A stretch of DNA of 59,865 bases from Ferruginibacter sp. (GCA_014379625.1 JACMLJ010000001.1:1-59865), one strand, 5' to 3'; shown: positions 26,657-35,719, counted from the stretch's first letter. The notes: a model not told the origin generated them from the sequence alone. Translations and numbers: made by a program.

Positions 26657-27676
26657 ATGCGTGCAATCGATACCAGGAGCAGAAAAAAATGGATCATCAA
26701 ATTTATAGGGGTACTTATTATAACTGCAGGTCTGTTGTGGTTGGTAAAGCTTGTAATATGGAGGAATAACCCGGCAGTTTTTAGTGTAAATAATCCGGCA
26801 ACTGCGGATACCACAGATCATATTATAGCCAGCCAGCAACGCGAATTGCTTAGTCTCGATGAGGTATTGCATGAACATCTTAATACATTGCAAAACCTGG
26901 ATGTTTCGTACTCTGCGTTGATGACAGATACCGTAAATAAAAATGGACTGATTGAAATGAATGACAGGATAAGCGCCGAAGAAGAATCTTTTCGCAGGAG
27001 TATCGACAGTGTTGCTAAAGAGGTGTTGACTTATCCTAACCGGGTTGACGAAAATTTATTTGTAAATATGATCGCTTCATTCAGGCTGGCATTGGAAAAC
27101 AGGCGTTCAATCGCTAATCTCCGGAATGCGATCGCAAATGGAAAAACTACTTTATCCCCGGATCAAAAATCAATGCTAAAATTAAAAAATGATCTGCTGT
27201 CTAAAGAAACAAGGATTGCGTACCTGGAAAGCGCATTAAAGTCGAAACAAAATAGTAATGACAATCCATCAACTGCCCAGGCGGAAATAGCATCGAACGA
27301 GAAAGATAATAAAATCGCTCATTTAACGGCAATCAATAATACACTGCAAAAGGAATCTGATCGCTTATCAAAGCAGTTAAGTGAAGCGGGGAAAAACTTC
27401 GAAACTAATGAGAGTTCATCTAAAAGCAGGAATGCTTCGCTCGAAAATAAGATTGACGAATTAAATGCTGAATTGAGGTTGGCGCAGGTAGATTGTAATT
27501 TAGCAAGGGTAGACGCCAGCCAGATCATTTCAAACTCCAAACAAAGAAGGCATTTATTATCTGAAGCCCTGTCTATTTTAAACAGTTTATCAAAATCTGA
27601 TAATGTGTACACCCAAAAAAAGATCCAGGATAAAATGGCACGGCTAAACCAGGTGGCAACGAATTACCGGGATTAA
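26657..27676 (+). CDS. Membrane-anchored coiled-coil protein (weakly TssO-like)
   Basis: 339 residues. A basic N-terminus is followed by one membrane helix (about 15-34, IIKFIGVLIITAGLLWLV). A helical domain (about 55-165) includes LLSLDEVLHEHLNTL and VNMIASFRLALENRRSIANLR, then a long coiled coil rich in Lys, Glu, Ser and Asn runs to about residue 300. The single helix plus the short helical domain with a conserved-looking FRLALxNR segment recalls TssO, a Bacteroidota-specific type VI secretion protein, but this one is much longer because of its coiled coil, and no other tss genes are in the window. It could equally be a generic envelope protein. The upstream beta-barrel may be a partner. 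Confidence 0.45.
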   Translation: MRAIDTRSRKKWIIKFIGVLIITAGLLWLVKLVIWRNNPAVFSVNNPATADTTDHIIASQQRELLSLDEVLHEHLNTLQNLDVSYSALMTDTVNKNGLIEMNDRISAEEESFRRSIDSVAKEVLTYPNRVDENLFVNMIASFRLALENRRSIANLRNAIANGKTTLSPDQKSMLKLKNDLLSKETRIAYLESALKSKQNSNDNPSTAQAEIASNEKDNKIAHLTAINNTLQKESDRLSKQLSEAGKNFETNESSSKSRNASLENKIDELNAELRLAQVDCNLARVDASQIISNSKQRRHLLSEALSILNSLSKSDNVYTQKKIQDKMARLNQVATNYRD

Positions 27677-27773
27677 ATTTATTGTATAGTATTTGTATTC
27701 CAGGTTTGAAATTCAATCGGATAAGTTTCCTATTCCCGGTAAGATACAGAAGCATATTTTGAACCAGCAATGT

Positions 27774-28377
27774 TTAGGTGGCTCTTGGGAAATTTGGAAA
27801 ACTTAATTGAATATCGGTGAATTTGTTTTCCATAATTTGCATAGTTACATTTCCATTAATTTTATTCGCCAGCAGTTTTACGTGCTCCAGGTCGCCGGTA
27901 ATAGCGGCGGTATTAAAAATGCCCGCCTCTCTTACTGAAACAAATATTATATCCTCATACGCCGAAGCTTTAACACGGATACAACTTTGTTTGGTATGGT
28001 TGACAATACTGCTCAACAGGCTGTTTAGTACGGTTGCCAATATTTTTTCATCTGTTGCGATTTGAAATTCCGGCGTTATTTCATTTACAATAAAACTATC
28101 TCTTTTAACCGATGTTTGCAACAAATTTCCGGCGATGGATGCAACCAGTTGATGCAAGTTTTTTGAGATAGATGTAACTACATAATCCGGTGGTGTTTGA
28201 GTATACATTTTTATTTTTTTATTTTCAAAGAGCCAGCAAACCTCTGCTATTCTCGGCTCTGTTTCCTCTACGTATTGCAAAAAATGGTTGGGTCTGTTTC
28301 TTTGGCTCCATTATTTGTTTTGTATAACCGGTACTTGTGCTGAATACTTCATCAGTAAAAGCTACGATGATATCCAT
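27774..28377 (-). pseudogene. Histidine-kinase ATPase-like gene, probably frameshifted
   Basis: The long frame, 27774-28280, can only begin at a TTG (28280) or in an upstream stretch that soon hits a stop. It resembles a degenerate HATPase domain: DEKILATVLNSLLSSIVNHTKQ is N-box-like and EHVKLLANKINGNVTM is G2-like, but no clear ATP-lid glycines remain. A second frame, 28377 down to 28285, starts at ATG with MDIIVAFTDEVFST and ends at a run of six T (28279-28284 on the complement). Removing one T joins it to FLQYVEETEP of the long frame. This may be a decayed gene, a slippage site or a sequencing error. No partner regulator is adjacent. Confidence 0.45.
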
Positions 28378-28871
28378 AACGATGGTTTTAACTGTATATA
28401 TTTTATTTGGGCAATTTGATTTTCGTTAAAATACAGTATTTGTGCCAATCAATGAAAACCCCTGCTGGCGAGGATTTTTATTGATTTGGTATCCTTTAAT
28501 ATTCCATAAAATGGAAAACCTGTTTATAAAATGTAAAATTTCACAAGCCATCTATACGGAAAACAGGCTTCTTATTCCAGGAATTTGCATCTGGTAACCG
28601 GTAACCTGAAATTTCTGCCTGTCAGGACGGCCTGTCGGAGTCTCATTCAAATAATCTTCTGCGCCGTCGCGCAAAAACCGGTGACGGGGATTGGTTTGGA
28701 CTATTTTAAGGTCGGGTGTTTCACAAAATCTACATATTTTGCACTGCTTTGTATCAGATCCAACACGCGCTGTAATGCAGCATACTTATTCTTTTATTAT
28801 TTGAAGAAAATTTGGCACAGTTAATAATGCCCCGGTATTTTAATAACAGCGGATTTAATAATGCGCAAAAA
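28378..28871. other. Intergenic, no gene seen
   Basis: AT-rich stretch between the frameshifted kinase-like gene and the acyltransferase 3' end. A 79-codon plus-strand frame near 28585-28824 is rich in Cys and rare codons and looks non-coding. Nothing else was recognised. Confidence 0.5.
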
Positions 28872-30116
28872 TTACCTGATTTGGTCTGTATCGCTTTTGA
28901 TAAAGATGGGGTCTGTTACCAGCGGATTTAAACTCTCTTTTGCAGCGCTTATTTTATTTCCCGTTTTCAATTGCTGACTTATTTTTTTTGCCTTGTCGAT
29001 AAAGGGTTTCTCTATATATTTAAAACCTGCAATACTAATGATTACAACTATGGGGGTTATTGCAAAAACTACTAAACAATATTCCAGGGGGGTCCAATGC
29101 CGGATACTATCTAAACCCAACCCCATGTAAAAGACTGTAAAAATAATTATACCATGCAGCAGATAAGTGCTGTAACATATTTCTCCCAAAAATTTTAATG
29201 TGGCATTTTTCAGGAGGCCAAAAATTGTTGCCCCCAATGCTATGCAGGTGAAAACAATACTGATCAACAAAATGCAATATATATTATTAGCGCTTGGAAA
29301 GAGGCCAATTAAAAAAAGGCATATTATTGTTAGTATACTTTTATGAACATCTTTTATTTTTTTATGAAATGAAGTATATTTTCTCAATATCGGGGCTATC
29401 GCGCCCGCAATAAAAGGAATAATATAATAATAGGCTACACTATGAAAAAAATAAAAGCCGGTAACCGCAAGCAGGCTTAAAATGATGTACTCTTTTTTGG
29501 GTTTGACTTTCAAAATAAGCAGGGCAATTAAGGGTAAACTAAAATAGAAAAGCCATTCATAATGTAGTGACCAGTATACCCCGCAATTAACAAGAAAAGA
29601 ATTTTCGTAATTATTAATCGCGGGGGTTTCATGTATTCTAAAAGAGAGCCAGGGAAATACAATTTTAAGCAATGCAGACTGCGGAGTATTGGATTGCCAC
29701 AGGCTGATAAAAGCGATGAAAATAATAATCAGGGATTTGGAAAAAATGTACAAGGGAACAAGTCTGAACGTCCTTGACAAAAAAAATGCCGGCCAGGCAA
29801 ATCCTTTTTCTTTGGCGTTGATCAGCTTTGAAATGAATAAAAAACTGGTAATCATAAAAAATAATAAAACACTGGTTTGGCCCAATTGAGTATACAGATT
29901 TGACCCGGGGTCCTGCCACTTTCCGATTTGGATGAACTGATGCCAGATGCATGAATGGTGAATAAAAACACCGATTGCTAAAAATCCTCTCATGCCGTCA
30001 ATAGCATCATTCCTGCTATCCGGGGCATTTACTTTATATTTTAACCTGGTTAGATATGCTGTTATAAATGCTATAATAAATATGATTACAGCAAAAAGCG
30101 GGTTTAAGGGATTCAT
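28872..30116 (-). CDS. Acyltransferase 3 family membrane protein
   Basis: 414 residues from the ATG at 30116; a TTG 48 bp upstream is a weaker start. The acyltransferase-3 signature is near the N-terminus: NDAIDGMRGFLAIGVFIHHSCIW, with the adjacent histidines. About ten membrane helices follow, and the C-terminal cytoplasmic tail is basic. Family members such as OafA and NodX transfer acetyl or other acyl groups from the cytoplasmic side to sugars of O-antigen, peptidoglycan or exopolysaccharide. No polysaccharide synthesis genes are nearby, so the substrate is unknown. It is monocistronic, with long spacers on both sides. Confidence 0.85.
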   Translation of the reverse strand: MNPLNPLFAVIIFIIAFITAYLTRLKYKVNAPDSRNDAIDGMRGFLAIGVFIHHSCIWHQFIQIGKWQDPGSNLYTQLGQTSVLLFFMITSFLFISKLINAKEKGFAWPAFFLSRTFRLVPLYIFSKSLIIIFIAFISLWQSNTPQSALLKIVFPWLSFRIHETPAINNYENSFLVNCGVYWSLHYEWLFYFSLPLIALLILKVKPKKEYIILSLLAVTGFYFFHSVAYYYIIPFIAGAIAPILRKYTSFHKKIKDVHKSILTIICLFLIGLFPSANNIYCILLISIVFTCIALGATIFGLLKNATLKFLGEICYSTYLLHGIIIFTVFYMGLGLDSIRHWTPLEYCLVVFAITPIVVIISIAGFKYIEKPFIDKAKKISQQLKTGNKISAAKESLNPLVTDPIFIKSDTDQIR

Positions 30117-31065
30117 GCGCTGGTTTAGGTTTTTATTATTATGCGGATAAAATATCACAACCAAAATGGAGTGAAGCTATAATGACAGTATAGCATTCGG
30201 AGCAATCGGCTCGGAAGAGGTGAGTGGTGGTTTGCTGATATTGGGGGGCCGGATATGGGCGCTTAGATATGTAAGGATTGATTTTAAAAAGCAAGGGTAC
30301 AATCGAAATTATCTATCATAGGTATCACACTATATTCAATGTTCAGTAAGGCAGCCAGGAATCAGGTTAAGCAGTAAATAAATAAAGCGGGTACATGTTC
30401 AATGCCTAAAAATACACAGGGTATATTGGGAAAATGAGAGGATTTGAAAATGGCCCAATGGAGCCGCTAAGCATAGTTTCAAAAAAATTGACTGCTTGTT
30501 GTCAGTTTTTTCGGTATAGGGACTGAAGGGAAACCTACTCGTATTTTTAAATGTCATTATTTACCGCGATAGTTTTTTGGATACAGGGTTTTAGTTTTTT
30601 TTGATTAAAAATAATCGCCATAGAGCTGAAAAAATATACAGGTAAAGTTAAAAACTATATTGCTATTTTCTGTAAACAGGTGCGTTTAAAATATGATAAC
30701 TATCGGATATCGATTTCTTTTTAAGCTGATAGCACGGATAAAAATACCACTCACTGCTGTTGCCCCTTCGGTTATGAAACCAGCCGGCGAAAATCCGGTT
30801 ACCCCAGCTTCCGCACTGGCCTACCAGGGGTTCCATAAAAATGTAGCTCGGGCAAAGACCAGCTACATTTTTATGGAACTGCATCCGGGAAGCAGTTGAA
30901 GACAAATTTTACGAAAAACAAACGCTGGAATTTTAACCTTTTAAAATATCCTTCGCCAGGTTATTTTTCAATACCAGCGGTTTACTACCGGCCGGTGTTG
31001 GTGTCAATTCGCAAAATGATTTTAACCAATTAACCAAGTAGGACGTAAACCACACTGCACCTATA
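30117..31065. other. Long intergenic region, no gene seen
   Basis: About 950 bp between the acyltransferase start and the DAG-repeat protein stop, both on the minus strand. Short open frames here are produced by the palindrome at 30830-30879, listed separately. No tRNA or other RNA was recognised. Confidence 0.5.
30830..30879. repeat. Perfect 19-bp inverted repeat with 12-base loop
   Basis: 30830-30848 and 30861-30879 are exact reverse complements (arm begins GTTCCATAAAAATG). The loop is CGGGCAAAGACC. No T run follows on either strand. It lies about 190 bp downstream of the DAG-repeat gene stop, so it may end or stabilise that minus-strand transcript, or be a recombination or replication-related site. 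Confidence 0.8.
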
Positions 31066-31533
31066 TTAGTTCAAACCGTTATCTGGATTTATAAATTCAC
31101 CTCCGGAAATAGCATTGCTGCGGTCAAATATACTGGCCGCAGTTTCGGCTAAAGTAAAGGTAACTTCACCTGATTCTTCTCCGGGAAGTTTAGCAATCCC
31201 TGCATCCACTGCCGATCCGGATGAAACAGCCATGGTTAATTCATTCTGATGTGATGAAGAAATGATCATATCGCTATCATCGCCGGATTGGGTTGCGGTA
31301 AAGGCACCTGCATCAATAGCTTTTTCGTCATTGGAAGCCATCTTCATATCAGTAACCGAAATTTCATTCTCTGTTGCATGGATAATTTCAGGTTCAGGTA
31401 TATTTGCAAATCCTGCATCCAGCGCTGAGGATGAGGTTGCTGATAAATAATTACCCTGCAGTTCCGTATCCGGGGAGGCTATTTTTTTTATTTCGGTTTG
31501 ACTATTTGAATCAACCTCTATAATAATTCTCAT
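31066..31533 (-). CDS. Acidic protein of about 35-residue DAG repeats (unknown function)
   Basis: 155 residues, not recognised as a named family. A short N-terminal strand (MRIIIEVDSNS) is followed by four spaced repeats centred on SALDAG (36-41), KAIDAG (71-76), SAVDAG (107-112) and a degenerate NAISGG (140-145). Acidic, Ser/Thr-rich linkers of about 30 residues separate them. There is no signal peptide or membrane segment and almost no aromatic or basic residues, so the protein is acidic and probably flexible. It is the last gene of a four-gene minus-strand cassette, 14 bp after the stand-alone beta-domain protein. A scaffold, a secreted substrate or a precursor peptide are all possible; none is shown. 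Confidence 0.6.
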   Translation of the reverse strand: MRIIIEVDSNSQTEIKKIASPDTELQGNYLSATSSSALDAGFANIPEPEIIHATENEISVTDMKMASNDEKAIDAGAFTATQSGDDSDMIISSSHQNELTMAVSSGSAVDAGIAKLPGEESGEVTFTLAETAASIFDRSNAISGGEFINPDNGLN

Positions 31534-31547
31534 GATCTGTTGATTTT

Positions 31548-31799
31548 TTAGTTTAAAATAGCATAACGTCCTTCAAAAGTAATGGTGTTGGCAGTAAGGT
31601 TTTTTACTGTTATCCAATAGGTACAAACAGTACCGGCGCCTTTTTCTACGCTAACACTCCAGTCAAGTTTAGCCCCGGTGATGGGAGTGGCAGGCATCAT
31701 ATACCATACTACATGCCATGCGGTAGGCCAGTTAAATGTAAACCAGCTTTGGGTTTGATTAGGTGTTAACGTTCCGGTGAATTGAACTCCTGTGCTCAT
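31548..31799 (-). CDS. Stand-alone copy of the neighbouring propeller protein's C-terminal domain
   Basis: 83 residues. By eye, about 49 of 79 positions are identical to the last 80 residues of the 875-residue protein encoded just upstream. Shared segments include NQTQ(S/T)WFTFNWP, WHxxW, TYWITV and GRYAIL. The Trp/Tyr-rich strand pattern suggests a small beta-sandwich, possibly a binding module. There is no signal peptide. Gene spacing is 18 bp from the propeller gene and 14 bp to the DAG-repeat gene. The single-domain form and the fused form probably share one partner, ligand or assembly interface. Function unknown. Confidence 0.8.
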   Translation of the reverse strand: MSTGVQFTGTLTPNQTQSWFTFNWPTAWHVVWYMMPATPITGAKLDWSVSVEKGAGTVCTYWITVKNLTANTITFEGRYAILN

Positions 31800-31817
31800 A
31801 ATTTTAATTTTTTTCGG

Positions 31818-34445
31818 TTAATAAAAGCTTAATATGGCATACCTGCCCTGGAAGTTTACTGTTTGATTAGTGAGATTGGTGACGGTAATCCAATAAGTGG
31901 CATACTCGGCGCCGCCCCTTTCTACAGCCACTTTACAGGTTATTTTGGCGCCCGGTACCGGGGTTACCGGCATTACGGTCCATAGCATATGCCAGGTAGC
32001 GGGCCAGTTGAATGTAAACCAGGTTTGTGTTTGATTTGGATTGAGTGTACCGTTCCATTGCACACCGCAAATGGGTGCGGTGAGTACTCCATCAACCGGT
32101 ATTTCCCATACGCCCCTGTTGCGAAGCGCCACACGCAATACACGGGCGTGATGGTGGTATAAAAGATCCACAGCCAGGGCGTTGGGTAATCCATTGGCAA
32201 ATGCCGCCCATGTTGCTCCGGCATTAAAGGACTGGTAAACCCCAACGTCAGCGGCAACCCATACCCGGTTTGCATTCCCCGGGTCTACCTGTACGGAAGA
32301 AATTGGTAAATTGGGAAGTCCTGCAGAAAGGTCGACCCAGGTAACACCGGCATTATCAGAACGAAACACCCTCCCTCCGCCTAAAGAAGTGGATGTAGCC
32401 CAAATGCGGTTTAAATTAACAGCATCCACAAAAATATCGCTGATCCATGCACCTATCCTCGGGGTAGTAAGTGCCACCGCCGCAGACCAGGCCGCGCCCG
32501 ACCAGGTGATCCTGAATATCCTGCCGTTGGTGCAACCTACTAAAACAGTGTTGGGATTAGGTATATACATCGATGAGGCAACACAACTTGCGGGCAAAGC
32601 GATATTACTCCATGCCGTACCCTGGTTTCGGGAAATATAAACGGTTGACCCGGCCATTGCAACAGTATCATTGTTTACTTCTACCGGTGGGTAAAACAGG
32701 TTGGAATATCCTGCCGGTACAGCCGGGAATATCCAGCTAAAGGAGCCGAAATTACCCCTTGTAACCGATCTTTCCATACCCATGCTATAGTAGGTATGAT
32801 AAACAATATTGGGATTTGCCCTGTTCACACCGCAATCACCTCCGTCGCCATCAGCTATATGGTCCCAGTTTATGTTACCGGTATACCTGCAGGTACCATT
32901 ATCCTGTGTTCCTGCCATCAGCCATCTTATTGAACCCAGGTCCTGGGCCATGTACTCAATTTCGGTGATGCCCAGCGTATTGTTCAGCGAAGTCCAGTTG
33001 ATACCGCGGTTTGTAGAACCAAATACCCCGCCATCGCAGCCGATGTAAATATTGTTGGCGTTGGTTAGCTCGATGGCAATACAATGCTGGTCGGGGTGGA
33101 TATCGTCACCGGCTTTATTGGAAATGGTTACCCATGTCCACACGCCACCTGCAAAAGTTCCCCTGTAAGCTTCAATTGCACCGAGGTAAATTTGTAAGTG
33201 ATTATCCGGTGAAACGGCTAAGAACCAGTCGTACCATGCCTGGCTGGTAGACAGGCCGCCAGGTTTGGTAATGCTAACCCATGCCCCGGCTGCGTTTCTT
33301 TGATATAAATATGAAACAGCGCCGGAAGCGCCGAAAGCATATGCAAATGCAGGATTTGACCTGGAAATATCCACGGCCAAACGATCGAAGGATGCAGGGC
33401 TACCTGGCAGGGTTACCCTTGTATAAGTTGTTCCGCCGTTGGTTGACCGGTAAAGCCCGTCACTGCAGGCTGCGAGCACTTCCGAAGCAGGTCCGCCGGC
33501 TGGATGCATCGCAAGATCCCAGCACCTTACTGCCAGGCGGAGTGCCCAAACTGTACCACCATTTGATGATTCATAAATGCCGCCGGTTGTAGCAGCCAAT
33601 AAATGATTTCCATTGGCCCTGTCCACGATTAGGTCATAAAAACCCCTTCCTACAAAGGGACTGGCGGTCAGCAACGCCCAGGTAGTACCTCCATTGGTGG
33701 AGCGCAAAATACCTGCACCCTGGCCCCCGTAAAAATTTCCTTCTCCAGTACCGCAGTAAACAATATTAGGAGCGGATGGAGTAAAGGCAAGGGCGCCTGT
33801 AGTTAAGGTTGGCATATAATCTGTGCGGGGAAACCAGTTAACCCCGCGGTTAAAACTTTCCCATACACCGCCACTGGCTGATCCGCATAAAAGATGATTG
33901 GGGTTTGACGGGTCAATTACCAGTGCGGCTACTCTTCCCGAAACCATCACCCGTGTATCGCCGTAAGTCTGCCCATTCGGCATTCCATTTGGACCAATAT
34001 AACGCCACTGTGGCCCTATTCCGGTAGGGGGTGAAGTAGGCGGTACTGCACCGGTGGCAGGTTCTATGCCTCTTTCCGAAAAATTGTCGCCTTCGGTACT
34101 TTCAGTACTTTCAGTTTCCAATTTCACTGAAGCATCCATCAAAGCCTGTGCGTACTGCTGTGTAATACCACCATCTTCATTGCCCGGGTCTTCAGCACCT
34201 GTTTTAATTGCCTTGCTTTTTTTCGATTTTTCAGTAGTTTTTTCGCCGCTTTCTTCATCGGCAGCAGCAACTTCTTTTGGTGTTGGTAAACCACGTTCTT
34301 CCGTAAACAGGAGAAGCCGCTCCAGCGCTTTTCCGCCTGGTGGAGGCGTTAACTTTTTTTTGTAAGCTGCTGCTTTGGATTGAACCCCACCCTGTTCGGG
34401 CTGGGCATCAGCAGCATCCGGCATTGTTTCAAATGGCCCTTTCAT
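31818..34445 (-). CDS. BNR/Asp-box beta-propeller protein with C-terminal beta-domain
   Basis: 875 residues with no signal peptide. The N-terminus is low-complexity and charged and carries a short conserved-looking motif, PPPGGKALERLLLFTEERGLP (about 35-55), then Lys/Glu- and Ser/Thr-rich linkers to about 145. Residues about 146-790 hold repeated Asp-box/BNR units (STNGGTTW, SSNGGTVW, SFNRGVNW, SDNAGVTW), as in sialidase- or Vps10-type propellers. Sialidase catalytic arginines were not identified, so an enzyme role is unlikely. The last 80 residues are the Trp-rich beta-domain that is also encoded alone downstream. Codons look more GC-rich than in the neighbours, a hint of transfer. It is the second gene of a four-gene unit. 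Confidence 0.75.
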   Translation of the reverse strand: MKGPFETMPDAADAQPEQGGVQSKAAAYKKKLTPPPGGKALERLLLFTEERGLPTPKEVAAADEESGEKTTEKSKKSKAIKTGAEDPGNEDGGITQQYAQALMDASVKLETESTESTEGDNFSERGIEPATGAVPPTSPPTGIGPQWRYIGPNGMPNGQTYGDTRVMVSGRVAALVIDPSNPNHLLCGSASGGVWESFNRGVNWFPRTDYMPTLTTGALAFTPSAPNIVYCGTGEGNFYGGQGAGILRSTNGGTTWALLTASPFVGRGFYDLIVDRANGNHLLAATTGGIYESSNGGTVWALRLAVRCWDLAMHPAGGPASEVLAACSDGLYRSTNGGTTYTRVTLPGSPASFDRLAVDISRSNPAFAYAFGASGAVSYLYQRNAAGAWVSITKPGGLSTSQAWYDWFLAVSPDNHLQIYLGAIEAYRGTFAGGVWTWVTISNKAGDDIHPDQHCIAIELTNANNIYIGCDGGVFGSTNRGINWTSLNNTLGITEIEYMAQDLGSIRWLMAGTQDNGTCRYTGNINWDHIADGDGGDCGVNRANPNIVYHTYYSMGMERSVTRGNFGSFSWIFPAVPAGYSNLFYPPVEVNNDTVAMAGSTVYISRNQGTAWSNIALPASCVASSMYIPNPNTVLVGCTNGRIFRITWSGAAWSAAVALTTPRIGAWISDIFVDAVNLNRIWATSTSLGGGRVFRSDNAGVTWVDLSAGLPNLPISSVQVDPGNANRVWVAADVGVYQSFNAGATWAAFANGLPNALAVDLLYHHHARVLRVALRNRGVWEIPVDGVLTAPICGVQWNGTLNPNQTQTWFTFNWPATWHMLWTVMPVTPVPGAKITCKVAVERGGAEYATYWITVTNLTNQTVNFQGRYAILSFY

Positions 34446-34452
34446 AATTAAT

Positions 34453-34659
34453 TCATTTTTTAGGTGATTTTTTTATATTTTTTTTATCATTTTCTGCGGC
34501 GGGATCATCCGCGCAATCAGCATCCGGTTCCCCGTTTTTTTCAGGCGATCCGGGTGATCCGGTTTTATTTTCGCCAGGTATTTCCTGTCTTTGCCTGTTA
34601 AACTCTTTTAATCGTTCGAATGCTTTATTGTCGGGTTCATTTTCTTTTCGCTTTGTCAT
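34453..34659 (-). CDS. Small highly charged hypothetical protein
   Basis: 68 residues, rich in Lys, Glu, Asp, Asn and Pro (ERLKEFNRQRQEIPGEN, KKNIKKSPKK at the end), so likely disordered. No family recognised. The segment AFERLKEFNRQRQE is loosely like the KALERLLLFTEERG motif at the start of the propeller protein that follows after 7 bp. This may be a shared docking or sorting motif, or chance. First gene of the cassette, reading towards the propeller protein. The close spacing and consistent strand favour a real gene over a chance frame. Confidence 0.5.
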   Translation of the reverse strand: MTKRKENEPDNKAFERLKEFNRQRQEIPGENKTGSPGSPEKNGEPDADCADDPAAENDKKNIKKSPKK

Positions 34660-34828
34660 ATGTGTAAGCTTTTGTAAATATTCTTTACTTTCAACAGGCT
34701 TATTATAATAAAAACAGATTACTACAACTGTACCATCGGTACCGTTATAATATTTAGTATTTAATTGTTGAATTTTAAAACTGCAGGAGTGGGTGCTTTA
34801 ACCGATGGGCAATGGGACTGCCGAAGTA

Positions 34829-35047
34829 TTATGCAGTATTTTCTTTTTTGCCGGTGCCCGTTGAGAAGGACATAATATTAGTAATTACAAAACTGATAGC
34901 AAGCCAGGTACCAACAAAGGCAGCGCATTCCAAAATGAAACTACCAAAATGATAAAGCGTTTCTGTAAAAATCAATGAAGTAAATAAGGCAGGTATTTCT
35001 GCTTTGGTAATCTTTTTTAATTCTTTGTTTTTTAATAAGGTGTACAT
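34829..35047 (-). CDS. Small hydrophobic hypothetical protein
   Basis: 72 residues from the ATG at 35047 (MYTLLKNKELKKITKAEIPALFTS); an upstream in-frame ATG would add 20 residues of poor quality. Basic N-terminus, then two hydrophobic segments (PALFTSLIFTETLYHFGSFIL and FVGTWLAISFVITNIM), so probably a membrane protein. The pattern K-K-I-T-K-A-E-I-P-A-L recurs in small Bacteroidota proteins of unknown role, from general recollection only. It precedes the four-gene cassette on the same strand by about 170 bp and could be part of the same region. Confidence 0.5.
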   Translation of the reverse strand: MYTLLKNKELKKITKAEIPALFTSLIFTETLYHFGSFILECAAFVGTWLAISFVITNIMSFSTGTGKKENTA

Positions 35048-35719
35048 ACAAATGATATTTTGTTTTCTGAAGAGATATTTGTAAGGGTGAGCAAATAAGG
35101 CATTCAAAAATACAATCTGAATTTGAATTGAACGCCTGATTTTTGCAGGGTAAACCTACTGTTTTTATTTTCCAAATGCAAGTTTTATTTTATATTTTTT
35201 TTTTGTAACATAAGATTTTTATCCGGCGATTGTCAGTAGGGTTGCTGACCACTTTTGGCGCTATCGACAACGGGTTAAGTATATTTTTAAGAGATATTGC
35301 AACCTGTAGAGCCTGGTAAAATAATTTCTGCAACACGCTACTTTTTAGATGGTATCAGAAGAAAAGGGAGAATAAAAAACATATTTGAATAGAAGTTTTA
35401 CCAGCACTGCTGCACATCAATTATCTTTTTTTGATTGCGGATGAATTTTCTTAAGGGAGTAAAAATATTAAACCAGTGCAACGGTATTTTTGATTAGTTT
35501 CCCGGGTGGTTATGATAAAGAGATCAGGCGGTATGCGGATAATAAATCGCGGGCAATTAGAGCCCTGTGGCTTTTCATTCCAGGCTGAGAAAGAATACCC
35601 GGATGAATACTTTATCCTACAGGAGTTGCGGGAATGGATATTAGCATCACTCATTAAGTTTTCATTTATAAAACCAAACAAGTATATATTTGCGCCCTCA
35701 ATAAATTTCAATCTAAACA
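35048..35719. other. Intergenic region before the HAD phosphatase
   Basis: No gene seen. A pair of overlapping frames on opposite strands (35451-35784) shows no coding character, and one runs into the phosphatase gene in another frame. A poly-T stretch lies around 35195-35206. Confidence 0.5.
35685..35692 (+). promoter_or_regulatory. Bacteroidota -7 element (TATATTTG)
   Basis: Exact TAnnTTTG match 27 bp before the ATG at 35720, a normal leader length for this phylum. The -33 position carries only a T-rich near match. Confidence 0.5.

Noticed and set aside
28585..28824. 79-codon plus-strand frame
   Set aside because: Unusual residue mix and no domain; it lies alone in an intergenic region between minus-strand genes.
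30663..30905. Overlapping 70-80-codon frames on both strands
   Set aside because: They are produced by the perfect palindrome at 30830-30879, which is open in both directions; no start context or coding character.
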